A DNA stretch of 64,000 nt from Cryomorphaceae bacterium 1068 (GTDB lineage: Bacteria; Bacteroidota; Bacteroidia; Flavobacteriales_D; Cryomorphaceae). The stretch lies in contig JAPVXR010000004.1 of assembly GCA_027214385.1 (NCBI GenBank), positions 186,001-250,000 on the forward strand, in the 5' to 3' direction. Below, piece by piece: positions 29,801 through 36,639 of the stretch. A program made the position numbers and the translations under genes. Under the pieces are notes generated by a model, which had not been told where the DNA came from, did not search any database, and was given only the letters and a program-made list of their open reading frames with translations. Within the stretch, counting starts at the first letter, position 1; each line of letters starts with the position of its first letter.

Positions 29801-30504
29801 TCAATATTACAAGGAACTCCTCCTTGACCTTGATCAAATACCAATACGGTGTAAGTTCCCGCACCAACATTCGTCCATTCTCTGGTGGTAGGACCACCGA
29901 TCCATTGATACGTATAAGGCCCGACACCTGTGGTAGGTTCAAGCACAGCCGCAGTTCCATCGTTAAAATCGTTACACGTAGGCGGTGTAGGGTCTGGTGT
30001 TAAATCAAAAAACGGACAAGAACCTCTCGTGCCGTTTGAAGTTGGAATTCTTTCGTAATGTGCAGGAAAATCAGCCAGATGGCTCTCGAGAGTAGAAGGA
30101 ATAGAAAGAGTAGGGTTGGAATATCCTTCGCCTGTAAGTTGAAGTTCTATGCTTGAACCCAAAGAAACCTCCTCTCCGAGATTAAGGCTTCCGCCAATGA
30201 CTAGGGTAGCGCCTTGATCTGACTCCAAAGTGATTTGGTCAACGTTTAGAGCCGTTAAGGAAGCTATTTGAATTTCTTGATTTGCAAGGTTAATCACCCC
30301 TGCGCTTTGCGCTGAAAAGTACACATGAGTTCCTTCGTCGGGAAGATCCTGTACGGGCGCGCCTGATGCATCGCCCCAATTATCCAGATCATTCCAATTT
30401 CCGGACTGACCTTGCCAATAGAGTGACTGGCCCATGCCAAAGAAGGACAGCATCGTTGAAAAGATGATAATCAACGATAACCGAATATAAGGGGCAGCTT
30501 TCAT
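23821..30504 (-). CDS. Giant SprB-repeat adhesin, T9SS type B cargo
   Basis: A 2227-residue surface protein. A signal peptide (cut near FFGMGQS) is followed by a region with strand motifs (about 25-165) and about 21 clear SprB-type repeats of roughly 78 residues, plus two divergent ones at the front. Each repeat carries W-x-GPNGF, a GDYTVEVTD-like strand and a closing NGC, with an inner cysteine. The tail has two PKD-like units and a CHU_C sorting domain (FTPNGDGVND, FNRWGEEVFE, GPLTLHR). SprB-repeat proteins are mobile surface adhesins in gliding Bacteroidota. Gliding itself cannot be claimed here, since no other gld or spr gene is in the window. It is 8 bp downstream of one PorP/SprF gene and overlaps the start of another. 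Confidence 0.93.
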   Translation of the reverse strand: MKAAPYIRLSLIIIFSTMLSFFGMGQSLYWQGQSGNWNDLDNWGDASGAPVQDLPDEGTHVYFSAQSAGVINLANQEIQIASLTALNVDQITLESDQGATLVIGGSLNLGEEVSLGSSIELQLTGEGYSNPTLSIPSTLESHLADFPAHYERIPTSNGTRGSCPFFDLTPDPTPPTCNDFNDGTAAVLEPTTGVGPYTYQWIGGPTTREWTNVGAGTYTVLVFDQGQGGVPCNIDVFVNEPGPLTVFALNPTAPTCADLCNGQAAPIIIGGNGGYDLDWSSGESGPTASALCATFTLTIEDVEGCVADTTVTFSNIPEPILIDEVVTDITCFGADDGFIDISASGGTGNLGFAWSGPNGFTSVSEDISGLEPGDYTIEVTDDNGCTVDETYAVVENPVLLVSATATDNLCNADNTGSVDLTISGGLSPYDVSWTGPGGFVSVDQDIADLLAGTYEVTVTDAANCVVVIQETVDEPTPLTAVITPSSLLCFENNSGQLTAAAQGGTPGYNYAWAGPNGFFGSGPTIIALPAGTYTLTLTDNNNCVFTTDVDLVEPDELMLDFVESPISCNGDSDGAIDLTITGGTAPFSFTWTGPNGFTSTDEDITALSTGTYSVEVTDFNNCVIADSYDLAQPLPIDLSAVTADPSCAAQNSGAIDLTITNGTAPYDVSWSGPNGFSSTDEDNANLVAGDYTVEVTDAGNCFETATYTLVDPTGLDATFTTGDVSCFGGTNGSISTSASGGSAPYGFAWTGPNGFVSSDQNLSDLEAGDYTLTLSDDNGCEETFLVTINQPTDIVVLNTITDVLCFGDSDGGIEITPSGATPPYTFQWTGPSGFSSSAQNISNISAGDYSVEITDDNGCLFDFTYTVNEPGAIVLVETITEVLCAGDFTGAIDLTVSGGVLDYDFLWTGPNGFTASTEDVSNIEAGSYTIDLTDGLGCSASATYTIQEQFDVLLTATSTNISCFGAGDGSIDLAPSGGLAPFTFDWTGPNGFTSSDEDLIGLEAGIYDVLTTDFNGCTETSQVEILEPSEIVLDIVSTNINCFGDADGTITLTTTGGTAPLDFSWVGPNAFTSANQNLSGLEPGDYEVTVEDANGCSVNDVVTISENAVLTVSVETFNSNCQQSDGLAVATAVGGTGVLTYVWEDEFGTVLVQNDSLIDVQSGTYVVIVSDELGCTIQSTAVISDDNGTLTGIVTNPICAGGNNGAIDTELIGGTAPFIYEWTDGNGFTSDQEDLTDLVASTYVLSITDANNCVFSEAFEVIDPIAITAVVSLIEVSCAGADGVIDLTIENAADPFDVNWTGPNGFVGDGVSLSALEPGDYDYTILDALGCSISGAVSLAEAPSIDVVETITNIDCAGDANGIISLEVSGGIPPLQFSWIGPDGFTSSFEDISSLSPGDYDLTVTDQSTCTENLTFTITEPDSILVDIAISEPDCNQSNGSLQATITGGTISLDYSIAWSDNLGNPISSDVLVENLAPGTYSLIVTDDNGCVYMEDITLSNPGGDITPTITPVTCGGEMDGSINLEILNVAEPFAVSWTGPDGFISSDEDIINLAAGIYTYSVSGADGCVFSESLEVTSPEAIVVLASTVNTCFGEDNGQIEIEVSGGEAPYAISWIGPDTFVSSDLVISDLVAGDYVLEIIDNAGCDFSDVYTVTESPEIITEIAFQNVVCFGEMNGSIDLTISGGLPPFSIEWLGSDGFSSTDEDLTALGIGDYTVIISDFNGCSVQDTVTIAQPDELVVIEEVTASGCSDLPNSGSISLFPEGGQVGYVVVWTGPDDFSSTLFDIIDLSTGIYDYTVTDQAGCEVSNSIEILEVEPLSLEANVIDPTCFGSSTGAIEPLIGGGLAPYQLVWVGPDGFEASTDTIENLFVGEYSLTVIDQAGCELRETLTLNQPEPILIELNSAAATCVNVADGSVEALVTGGIPEYSFLWAGPESFESDEQNIIDLSQGEYILTVMDANGCEISDTTVIDVLFDLDVNAGLDAALCPSDLPVTLDGELAGGDQYFWTLNGDTISSSSQVLIDESFDGITDLILIGSNGACSETDTVSVEILESPEVDAGEDARVFIEEVFSLGGDPTSPDEVTYLWIPNPMSVFDSTAANPTGFLLESEDFVITVTDQNGCQSSDSVFVEVLPDIDVTSGFTPNGDGVNDTWIIDNIELFPSMVVHVFNRWGEEVFESQGYNSTIAWDGTYEGSILPSGTYYFTLELNDPRFPDPITGPLTLHR
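24600..29535 (-). repeat. Tandem SprB repeats (about 21 x 235 bp)
   Basis: Protein-level tandem repeats of about 78 residues inside the giant adhesin. DNA identity between units is only moderate, so the array is old and probably stable. Limits are approximate and were read from the W-GPNGF and closing NGC motifs. Confidence 0.8.
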
Positions 30505-30512
30505 TTCACTTT

Positions 30513-31460
30513 CTAGTCGTATGCATTACAAGGCACAAAGCCTGCTTTTTGGTTTCGCGGACAAGCACTTATTCCTAAAATGATCTCATGACTATTTGAA
30601 GAGCCGAGACGAATTTTGGAGTAAGTCACGTCGTATGCGTACGCAACGGTGAAGTAGTCGAGAAAACTGAATTTCAGCATCCCTGCTACCGCGTCTTCTG
30701 ATCGAAACGCTACACCGAGAGCTACCACATCGTCGTAGTCTGCCCAGAAGTTTACGTCAAATGAAGGTGTAGAGTTACCAGTAAATTTCAATTGTGCTGC
30801 AGGAATGTATTTCATCTTGTCACCCCCCTGATATACGCGACCGGCCGTCAAATTAAAATTCGGCTGAATCTGCACATCTTCGCCAATATCGTTGAAGGTG
30901 GGACCCGTTAAATTATGACCGCTCAGTCCAATAAACCAGTATTTGCTGTAAAGCCAAATGCTCGCTTTAATATCAGGAAAAGCAAATTCTGCCTGGGATT
31001 CTTGAAGAATGGGGTCAGGACCATTATTGGGTCCTAAAACTCTGACCTGAGAAGCATCAAAGCGATACTGGAGGGCTCCGAGTCCAAACCCGAATGAAAT
31101 ACGTGTCTTCCGCGTAATGGGTAGATGAACAGCATAGACGGCGTGTAGTGATGTCCTTCCTGTAAAACCGGTATTGTCACCCTCGATGATAATTCCGGCA
31201 CCGTGAATCACTCCCTTTTCTTTGCTGATCTTCTCAATACGCTGATGCGCCGAAATGAATAGGGTCTGTGGATTATTTTCAAAACCCACCCACTGATTTC
31301 TATATCCCACTCGGGCATCGAGGCATTTCTGCATTCCCGCTTGGGCGGGGTGAAGCGCAAATGAATTGAAGAGAAAATTTGTGAACTGCGCGTTTTGCTG
31401 AGCCTTTGCTATTGAGCAATAAGCCAGTACGAAAATCAATATGAACAGCTTCCTCATCAT
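30513..31460 (-). CDS. PorP/SprF family T9SS outer-membrane protein
   Basis: A 315-residue protein, third member of this family in the operon. The signal peptide ends near SIAKAQ. The family mark is more divergent (FALHPAQAGMQKC), and the C-terminal strands are YAYDVTYSKI and HEIILGISAC. It ends in a Cys-containing tail (CPRNQKAGFVPCN) absent from the other two. Its ATG overlaps the stop of the upstream CHU_C gene by 4 bp (ATGA), and the SprB-repeat gene follows after 8 bp. It may serve the smaller upstream protein, the giant adhesin or both. Confidence 0.88.
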   Translation of the reverse strand: MMRKLFILIFVLAYCSIAKAQQNAQFTNFLFNSFALHPAQAGMQKCLDARVGYRNQWVGFENNPQTLFISAHQRIEKISKEKGVIHGAGIIIEGDNTGFTGRTSLHAVYAVHLPITRKTRISFGFGLGALQYRFDASQVRVLGPNNGPDPILQESQAEFAFPDIKASIWLYSKYWFIGLSGHNLTGPTFNDIGEDVQIQPNFNLTAGRVYQGGDKMKYIPAAQLKFTGNSTPSFDVNFWADYDDVVALGVAFRSEDAVAGMLKFSFLDYFTVAYAYDVTYSKIRLGSSNSHEIILGISACPRNQKAGFVPCNAYD

Positions 31461-32512
31461 CTTAGTATTGTTACAGAACCGGTAATGGGCTCAGCGTCGA
31501 AATCAACGGGGTTGAGTTCGATAACGTAATAATAGGTGGCAGCAGGCAAGTCGTCTCCTCCCCAATCGTTTTCATAATTAGTGGCTTGGAACACCTTATT
31601 GCCCCATCTCGAGTAGACAAATATTTGGGCGTTTGGCCAATCGTTAATTCCTTCGATAAACCATACATCATTGAATCCATCAGCATTTGGGGTGAACGTG
31701 TTAGAGGCAACGATCGGAGGCAGGATAAAAACGCTCACCTCATCAGTGTATGTACACCCGCCTATCTCGGCGGTCACCATATACGTTACCGTGATATCTA
31801 CTCCTTCCGGTTCTGCAGTGACTTCATCTCCCGTGGTTTGATTGAGTTGAGGCCCCGACCATTCCAAATTACCGAAATCACCATCGGCGGTTAACACAAC
31901 CGTTTCACCCTCAAAAACCTCAACATTGGATGCAGCACTATTCGGATCGCGTCCACTCTGATATCCTTCGGCACCAAGGTCGTATTCCAAAGCAGGTCCG
32001 GAAACATCAAGATTGAAACTACACTCAGAATCAGGGCCACCCAGTCCATCGTTCAATCCCGTGATCATGATGTAGTATGTTGTAGCAGGCTCGAGTGCCG
32101 TCAAGAAAATTTGACCGCCACCCGTTGTATCGGTGGTGCAAAAAACAGGCGAAGAATAAGAACCCGAATCGCAAATGTCTACAGCGTCAAATACAGCTAT
32201 TCCAATGGCCGTATCGGCGAGACAAGAGTCAACGCTGAATTGTATTGTGGCTGTACTGTCTTGGTAATCAATAAATGGAAATTGATCGATGTTCTGCGTT
32301 TCGAATGAATAGAAAACCGCATTGGGGGCATCCGCAAAACAAAAACCAGCACCTACGCTTGATGGTGCACCATCCAAGTATGAATAGTTAGGCGCACCTT
32401 CGCCAGGGCAGAGCGCTTCAGGATTTGTACAATCTTGAGCGGAAAGAAAAGACGCTAAAAAAAGTATGGGCAATAGAATAAATGCCTCCTTAATCCGGAA
32501 GTTTCTAGTCAT
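31457..32512 (-). CDS. T9SS type B secreted protein, first gene of operon
   Basis: A secreted protein of 351 residues from ATG 32512. The open frame extends 23 codons further upstream, but the signal peptide (hydrophobic run, cut near SFLSAQ) fits the inner start. Residues about 30-190 form a Cys-containing domain beginning DCTNPEALCPGEGAPN, with TTYYIMITGLNDG as in proteins carrying pre-peptidase-like beta domains. One Ig-like unit follows, then a CHU_C sorting domain (FTPNADGFND, YSRWGNKVFQ, GSVTILR). It opens the operon and overlaps the next gene by 4 bp. The function is unknown. Confidence 0.87.
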   Translation of the reverse strand: MTRNFRIKEAFILLPILFLASFLSAQDCTNPEALCPGEGAPNYSYLDGAPSSVGAGFCFADAPNAVFYSFETQNIDQFPFIDYQDSTATIQFSVDSCLADTAIGIAVFDAVDICDSGSYSSPVFCTTDTTGGGQIFLTALEPATTYYIMITGLNDGLGGPDSECSFNLDVSGPALEYDLGAEGYQSGRDPNSAASNVEVFEGETVVLTADGDFGNLEWSGPQLNQTTGDEVTAEPEGVDITVTYMVTAEIGGCTYTDEVSVFILPPIVASNTFTPNADGFNDVWFIEGINDWPNAQIFVYSRWGNKVFQATNYENDWGGDDLPAATYYYVIELNPVDFDAEPITGSVTILR

Positions 32513-32538
32513 CAAGGGGAGTTGATAATTTATCTTTT

Positions 32539-32546
32539 TAAAGATA
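32539..32546 (-). promoter_or_regulatory. Candidate promoter of the T9SS operon
   Basis: TATCTTTA on the minus strand matches seven of eight positions of TAnnTTTG, 26 bp upstream of ATG 32512. It is half of a near-palindrome at 32531-32546 that could also be an operator. No good -33 box is evident. Confidence 0.35.
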
Positions 32547-32627
32547 CGTATCAGAGTGGGCGTAATGTTTCGGTAATTCATAGTTTTTCACAGTAAAATG
32601 TTGGAAATCGAGGAGCTCTCGAAAAGC

Positions 32628-34016
32628 TCAAATTAAGCCAGCCATTAAAAGACCAAAGAGACAAGCAATCACTGAAGCGAGAAGGTTGGTTGTGCTGTTG
32701 TTTATCCGTGAGAAGCCACGGGTTGGATTTTCGTTTTTGTCTTTAGCGCTTTCGCGAATGGTACCATCCGGATTCGTGTATTTTGCTTGGAAGAGGTCTC
32801 CGATGAGGCTGTCGGTCAAATTCCCAATAACCCCAGCAGCACCTATAATCAAGCATTGCGTCAAGCTAAAATCGAACAGTGGCAAATAGGCAAGCGCAGC
32901 AGGAATAAAAGCAAAGATCATTCCCGCAAGAGAGCCGGAAAAGGTGATAGCGCCGCTAACACCTGCCGCAGTTTTCTTTCCATTCAGAATTTTGTAATGG
33001 TTTCCTCCCATTCGCACACCGATTTCAGAAGCAGAGGTATCACTCAAGGCAAAAGCAAACCCTGAAACACCTGCAATTAAGAAAACGGAATCGGCCCAAA
33101 TAAAGTACACCATGAAGCACACGGCAGGAATCAATCCATTGGCAAAGACTTGATCGGCATCTCTCACAGAGCCTTCATCCTTATATCCCGGAAGCTTTGA
33201 AAGCAGACTTCCAATCAAGAAAAACGCGGCTGGAAATACGATGATTTTAGGTTGGGAATTGACCACAAAAACCCAACCCAGAATGGCTGCCGCAAATGCC
33301 CCACCACAGGTCAACCATTTTCGCCGAAAGGCAAAAAATGCCAAAACAGGGATGACTAAAGAATAGTAGATTGAATCACCTACAGGGAGAATTAGAATCC
33401 AGTAAGCACAGGCCGCAGGAACCCATAGATTGTCAAAACTCCTTAGCGACAACGACTCCAGAATGGCGAGAAATACGGCCATAAAAAATGCTTGTTTCCA
33501 CTCGATGGATGGAATGAACTCGGGCAATAAGCGACTCCCAAATACCAAGACAACGAAAGTCACAACGGCAAAAGTCAAGGCTCCTTCCAGCGTTTTGCCT
33601 TCCGGCGAAAAATCCAGTTTACGCTTGCCAAAGCCATAGCCGACTACCGTGGCAAGCCCGTCTGACCATGCTAAGACCATCAGAGGAAAGTACACCAAAT
33701 GAGGCTGGTCAGCCCCAAAGAAATAGGTCAGTGCAAAAAAGGAAATGGCGAAATAAAGGATACCGTAACTCCTGCGCCCGGTCTCGTCATCTCTGAAAAA
33801 ACCCAGAAAAACGGCTGCTGCCAAAAGAGGGATAGCTAAACCGATGATCAGCAGTAGCTGTTCGATTTCAAGAAAATAAACCGAAAAAGCCGAGACTGAT
33901 ATTGCCCCAATGTGAAGTATCTTTCTCGCAAATACGGGATGAACAATTCCCGTGCGGCGAAAAACTTCGGCCACCAACACAAACAACAGCACTAAACCAG
34001 CGAGGAGAAAATCCAA
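32628..34016 (-). CDS. Phytol/polyprenol kinase-like domain fused to DUF92
   Basis: An integral membrane protein of about 462 residues with two joined parts. The N-terminal ~230 residues resemble the CTP-dependent phytol/dolichol kinase family (KILHIGAISVSAF, then WSDGLATVVGYGFGKRK, then GKTLEGALTFA), typified by plant VTE5. The C-terminal ~230 residues are a DUF92 domain (ALSDTSASEIGVRMGG, GNLTDSLIGDLFQAKYTN, RINNSTTNLLAS), the family of plant VTE6, a phytyl-phosphate kinase. Together the halves could phosphorylate a prenyl alcohol twice, giving the diphosphate used by UbiA-type enzymes. No ATG exists near the start; TTG 34016 is chosen and TTG 34040 is possible. It is divergent from a methyltransferase and the UbiA gene. 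Specificity is inferred. Confidence 0.82.
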   Translation of the reverse strand: MDFLLAGLVLLFVLVAEVFRRTGIVHPVFARKILHIGAISVSAFSVYFLEIEQLLLIIGLAIPLLAAAVFLGFFRDDETGRRSYGILYFAISFFALTYFFGADQPHLVYFPLMVLAWSDGLATVVGYGFGKRKLDFSPEGKTLEGALTFAVVTFVVLVFGSRLLPEFIPSIEWKQAFFMAVFLAILESLSLRSFDNLWVPAACAYWILILPVGDSIYYSLVIPVLAFFAFRRKWLTCGGAFAAAILGWVFVVNSQPKIIVFPAAFFLIGSLLSKLPGYKDEGSVRDADQVFANGLIPAVCFMVYFIWADSVFLIAGVSGFAFALSDTSASEIGVRMGGNHYKILNGKKTAAGVSGAITFSGSLAGMIFAFIPAALAYLPLFDFSLTQCLIIGAAGVIGNLTDSLIGDLFQAKYTNPDGTIRESAKDKNENPTRGFSRINNSTTNLLASVIACLFGLLMAGLI

Positions 34017-34026
34017 ATCAATTCTT

Positions 34027-34773
34027 TTGATCGACGTCAAAAATAAGAGAAAGAAGTGGCGACCACCCGAATTGGAAGATCAGACTTGGTTTCCCTCTTG
34101 GCTGCGCGCTTATCAAGTGGCTTTCTTATCGACTTTGGATCGAATCACTCAACTGTACTTACCCGTCAATAAACTCTTGGAAGAGCTTAGCCCTAATCGG
34201 ATTGTTGACTTGGCTTCTGGTTCAGGAGAGTCGGCAGTGAATGCGACGGCCACACTGAGAAAGACCGGGACTACTGTTCTGTTGACAGATAAATTCCCTT
34301 CCATCTCCGAAAGTTCAGATGACGGTCATGCGATTGTAGAATTGGATGTGCTCAAATCAGAATTGCCCGATGCAGACTTATACATCATGTTCAATGCATT
34401 CCATCATTTCGACAGCCAAGAGCGGGAATTGATTGCGAAGAAAGCGAGCCAAAACAACAGTCACCTTCTAATTATCGAACCACTTCGCCCTCGCGTCGAT
34501 GTATTTTTCAAGGTTTTTCTCGCAACTTTTATCGGCCCTTTTCTGTTGGCTCCCTTTATGCGACCCTTTTCACTCAAGTGGCTACTTTTGACTTACATAC
34601 TTCCTTTGGGAGTTTTGGCTACCATGTGGGATGGATTGGCCTCGGTGATAAAATCGCTCAGTCGTGAAGAGTGGGATGACTTGGAAAAAGGATTAACTCT
34701 CAGCGGTCGAACCGTGGAACAAGGTCTGCTAACTTCGCGAATGGCAAAACTCAAATACTTTTTGGTGAAATGA
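34027..34773 (+). CDS. SAM-dependent methyltransferase, membrane-associated
   Basis: A class I methyltransferase of about 248 residues. IVDLASGSGES is the SAM-binding motif I, and a later FNAFHHF stretch fits the end of strand 4 in this fold. The C-terminal half holds two hydrophobic segments (FFKVFLATFIGPFLLAPF and LKWLLLTYILPLGVLAT), so it probably works at the membrane on a lipid. There is no ATG; TTG 34027 avoids overlap with the divergent kinase, while GTG 33952 would run inside it. It overlaps the UbiA gene by 4 bp (ATGA). From context it may methylate a prenylated aromatic ring, as the methyltransferases of tocopherol and quinone synthesis do; this is inference. Confidence 0.78.
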   Translation: MIDVKNKRKKWRPPELEDQTWFPSWLRAYQVAFLSTLDRITQLYLPVNKLLEELSPNRIVDLASGSGESAVNATATLRKTGTTVLLTDKFPSISESSDDGHAIVELDVLKSELPDADLYIMFNAFHHFDSQERELIAKKASQNNSHLLIIEPLRPRVDVFFKVFLATFIGPFLLAPFMRPFSLKWLLLTYILPLGVLATMWDGLASVIKSLSREEWDDLEKGLTLSGRTVEQGLLTSRMAKLKYFLVK

Positions 34774-35648
34774 GGACCTTGAAAACGCTGTGGGAATTTA
34801 CAAGACCGCATACCATTGTTGGTTCTGCGGTGAGTGTAACCGCCCTCTACCTGATGGCCGTTCGCGAGTGGGAATTCAGCTTCCTGTTCCTTCTGAGCTT
34901 GGTTGCGGCGCTGCTCTGCAATGTGTTTATCACGGGGTACAATCAATTAGTTGACATCGATCTGGATCGCATCAACAAACCCGATCTTCCCCTTCCTGCG
35001 GGAAACCTCAGCGTTCAATCGGCGCAATTCATCGTTTTCGGATCGCTGATCGCCTCCTTGACTATTTCGGCATACGCCTCTTTTTTCCTCTTGGGCTTGG
35101 TGGCGCTCATCGCGGCTCTTGGGTTTATCTACTCTTGGAAAAGAGTCTACTTGAAACGTCGGCACCAAACCGCTGCTTTTGCCATTATCATCGTGCGAGG
35201 TGTTTTGATCAATCTAGGCTTTTATGTGCTCTACTCGGGTGGCTATGATTTCCCCGTTGAGGTCTGGACGCTCACGGTTTTCGTAGTTCTCTTTAGTGCG
35301 GGCATTGCCTGGTTCAAAGACATACCCGACATCGAAGGCGATGCGCAAATCGATATCGGCAGCCTGGCGATCAAGCAGGGCGCTGCCAAAACCTTTTCGG
35401 CGGGAGTTTGGCTATTGGGTTTTGCTTATTCAATCGGAGCCTTCGCTCCTCTTTTTTTCGATTTCCGAATTGGTTCAGGTTGGGTCGTCACCATCGGTCA
35501 TGCCCTTTTGGGAATCGCCTTTTTGAGCTTGGCTTCTAGGACGAACCCACTGGAAAAAAGGCAAATGAAACGGTTTTACCTCAGCTTTTGGGTTTTGTTT
35601 TTCTTGGAATATGTCCTTTGGGTAGGTGCGGTTTTCGCTAATCGTTAA
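34770..35648 (+). CDS. UbiA prenyltransferase, homogentisate-type
   Basis: A 292-residue membrane enzyme with about eight to nine helices. The first Asp motif is N58QLVDIDLDRINKP and continues LPAGNLS. The second is K183DIPDIEGD. The NQL-D-(I/D)-(D)-x-(I/V)NKP form and the KDIPD-EGD form are those of homogentisate phytyl/prenyl transferases (VTE2) rather than of UbiA, MenA or COX10. The enzyme would join a prenyl diphosphate to an aromatic acceptor, with loss of a carboxyl if homogentisate is used. It is translationally coupled to the methyltransferase and lies near the kinase/DUF92 fusion. The product could be a tocopherol-like or other prenylquinone; no cyclase is seen here. Confidence 0.87.
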   Translation: MRTLKTLWEFTRPHTIVGSAVSVTALYLMAVREWEFSFLFLLSLVAALLCNVFITGYNQLVDIDLDRINKPDLPLPAGNLSVQSAQFIVFGSLIASLTISAYASFFLLGLVALIAALGFIYSWKRVYLKRRHQTAAFAIIIVRGVLINLGFYVLYSGGYDFPVEVWTLTVFVVLFSAGIAWFKDIPDIEGDAQIDIGSLAIKQGAAKTFSAGVWLLGFAYSIGAFAPLFFDFRIGSGWVVTIGHALLGIAFLSLASRTNPLEKRQMKRFYLSFWVLFFLEYVLWVGAVFANR

Positions 35649-35679
35649 AAACGAGAATTTTTAATTTTGTTGCTTTTGA

Positions 35680-35751
35680 GGCCCCGTAGTTCAATGGATA
35701 GAATAGAAGTTTCCTAAACTTTAGATCCAGGTTCGATTCCTGGCGGGGCTA
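35680..35751 (+). tRNA. tRNA-Arg (anticodon CCU)
   Basis: A 72-nt cloverleaf: acceptor GGCCCCG / CGGGGCT, D arm GTTC...GAAT with GG in the loop, anticodon loop TTCCTAA (CCT), and T stem CCAGG / CCTGG with TTCGATT. CCA is not encoded. It reads AGG codons. No integrated element is visible at this tRNA. Confidence 0.95.
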
Positions 35752-35886
35752 TTTTTTCGTGACAATTCTTCCATCTGTGGGCAGCCGCGGAATATTTCTC
35801 AAAGGCTTTGAATATATCTTCTCGAATTTCGTCTTTCACAAAAGCTCGATTTCATTGTTAGAGCTTCTGAACCTAAGATTCATTCC

Positions 35887-36639
35887 ATGAGCTTCTACCA
35901 AGTATTTGACTTTCTTCGCGACCTTAACCAAAACAACCACAAAGAGTGGATGGACGAAAACCGAAAGCGCTACGAGCTGAATCGGGATTTTGTCATCAGC
36001 TGGGCCAATGATCTAATGGCAAAGGTTGCCAAAGCAGATGGGGAATTTAAGCCCGTGACGGGAAAGAAGGCCATTTCGCGCATCAACAATAACTTGATGT
36101 TCCATCCTGAGAAACCTGTTTACAAGGATCATTTCGGGGTGGAGATGAACTTGTCAGGAGGGCCAAGTGGTTTTTACGTTCAACTGGGACTTACGGGTAA
36201 TTTCATCGGTGGCGGAATCTGGTCTCCCACAAAGGAACAGCTGGAAAAAATCAGGGGTGCCATCGACTATAACGGAGATGAGCTGCAGAAAATCATTGAC
36301 AAAAAATCGTTCAAAAACACCTTTGGAAAATTATCGGAACAAGATCAGCTCAAAACTGCTCCCCGCGATTACAGCCAAGATCACAAAAACATCGAGCTAC
36401 TTCGCCGTAAGCGATTTGCCGCCATGACGGACATCACTCAACAAGACATCCTTTCTGATGATTTTGACAAAAAAGTAGTTGACATCTACAAAAAGATGAT
36501 GCCTTTAGGAAAATACTTGAACAAAGCGGTGAGCTTTTATATTGACTACCTCACCACACTCCCATTAGGCCAATCGCCACCCGGGCTTACAAAAGTCAAT
36601 TTCCCTTCTTCGTCTTCGGCCATTAAAATCATCCCTTGA
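35887..36639 (+). CDS. DUF2461 family protein with extended C-terminus
   Basis: A 250-residue soluble protein of the DUF2461 (TIGR02453) family, function unknown: FLRDLNQNNHKEWMDENRKRY at the start, then RINNNLMFHPEKPVYKDHF, then SGFYVQLG. Family members usually end near the position of ALGKYLNKAV here. The last ~30 residues run antisense through the 3' end of metG (94-bp overlap), have a low-complexity look and are probably a read-on tail after loss of the old stop. Start ATG 35887. Confidence 0.85.
   Translation: MSFYQVFDFLRDLNQNNHKEWMDENRKRYELNRDFVISWANDLMAKVAKADGEFKPVTGKKAISRINNNLMFHPEKPVYKDHFGVEMNLSGGPSGFYVQLGLTGNFIGGGIWSPTKEQLEKIRGAIDYNGDELQKIIDKKSFKNTFGKLSEQDQLKTAPRDYSQDHKNIELLRRKRFAAMTDITQQDILSDDFDKKVVDIYKKMMPLGKYLNKAVSFYIDYLTTLPLGQSPPGLTKVNFPSSSSAIKIIP

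Noticed and set aside
33952-34026. GTG start for the methyltransferase inside the kinase gene
   Set aside because: The added 25 residues are Lys/Arg/Ser-rich antisense sequence of a membrane protein and look non-conserved.
35680-35751. tRNA-Arg considered as a second integration site
   Set aside because: No direct repeat of its 3' end and no integrase nearby.
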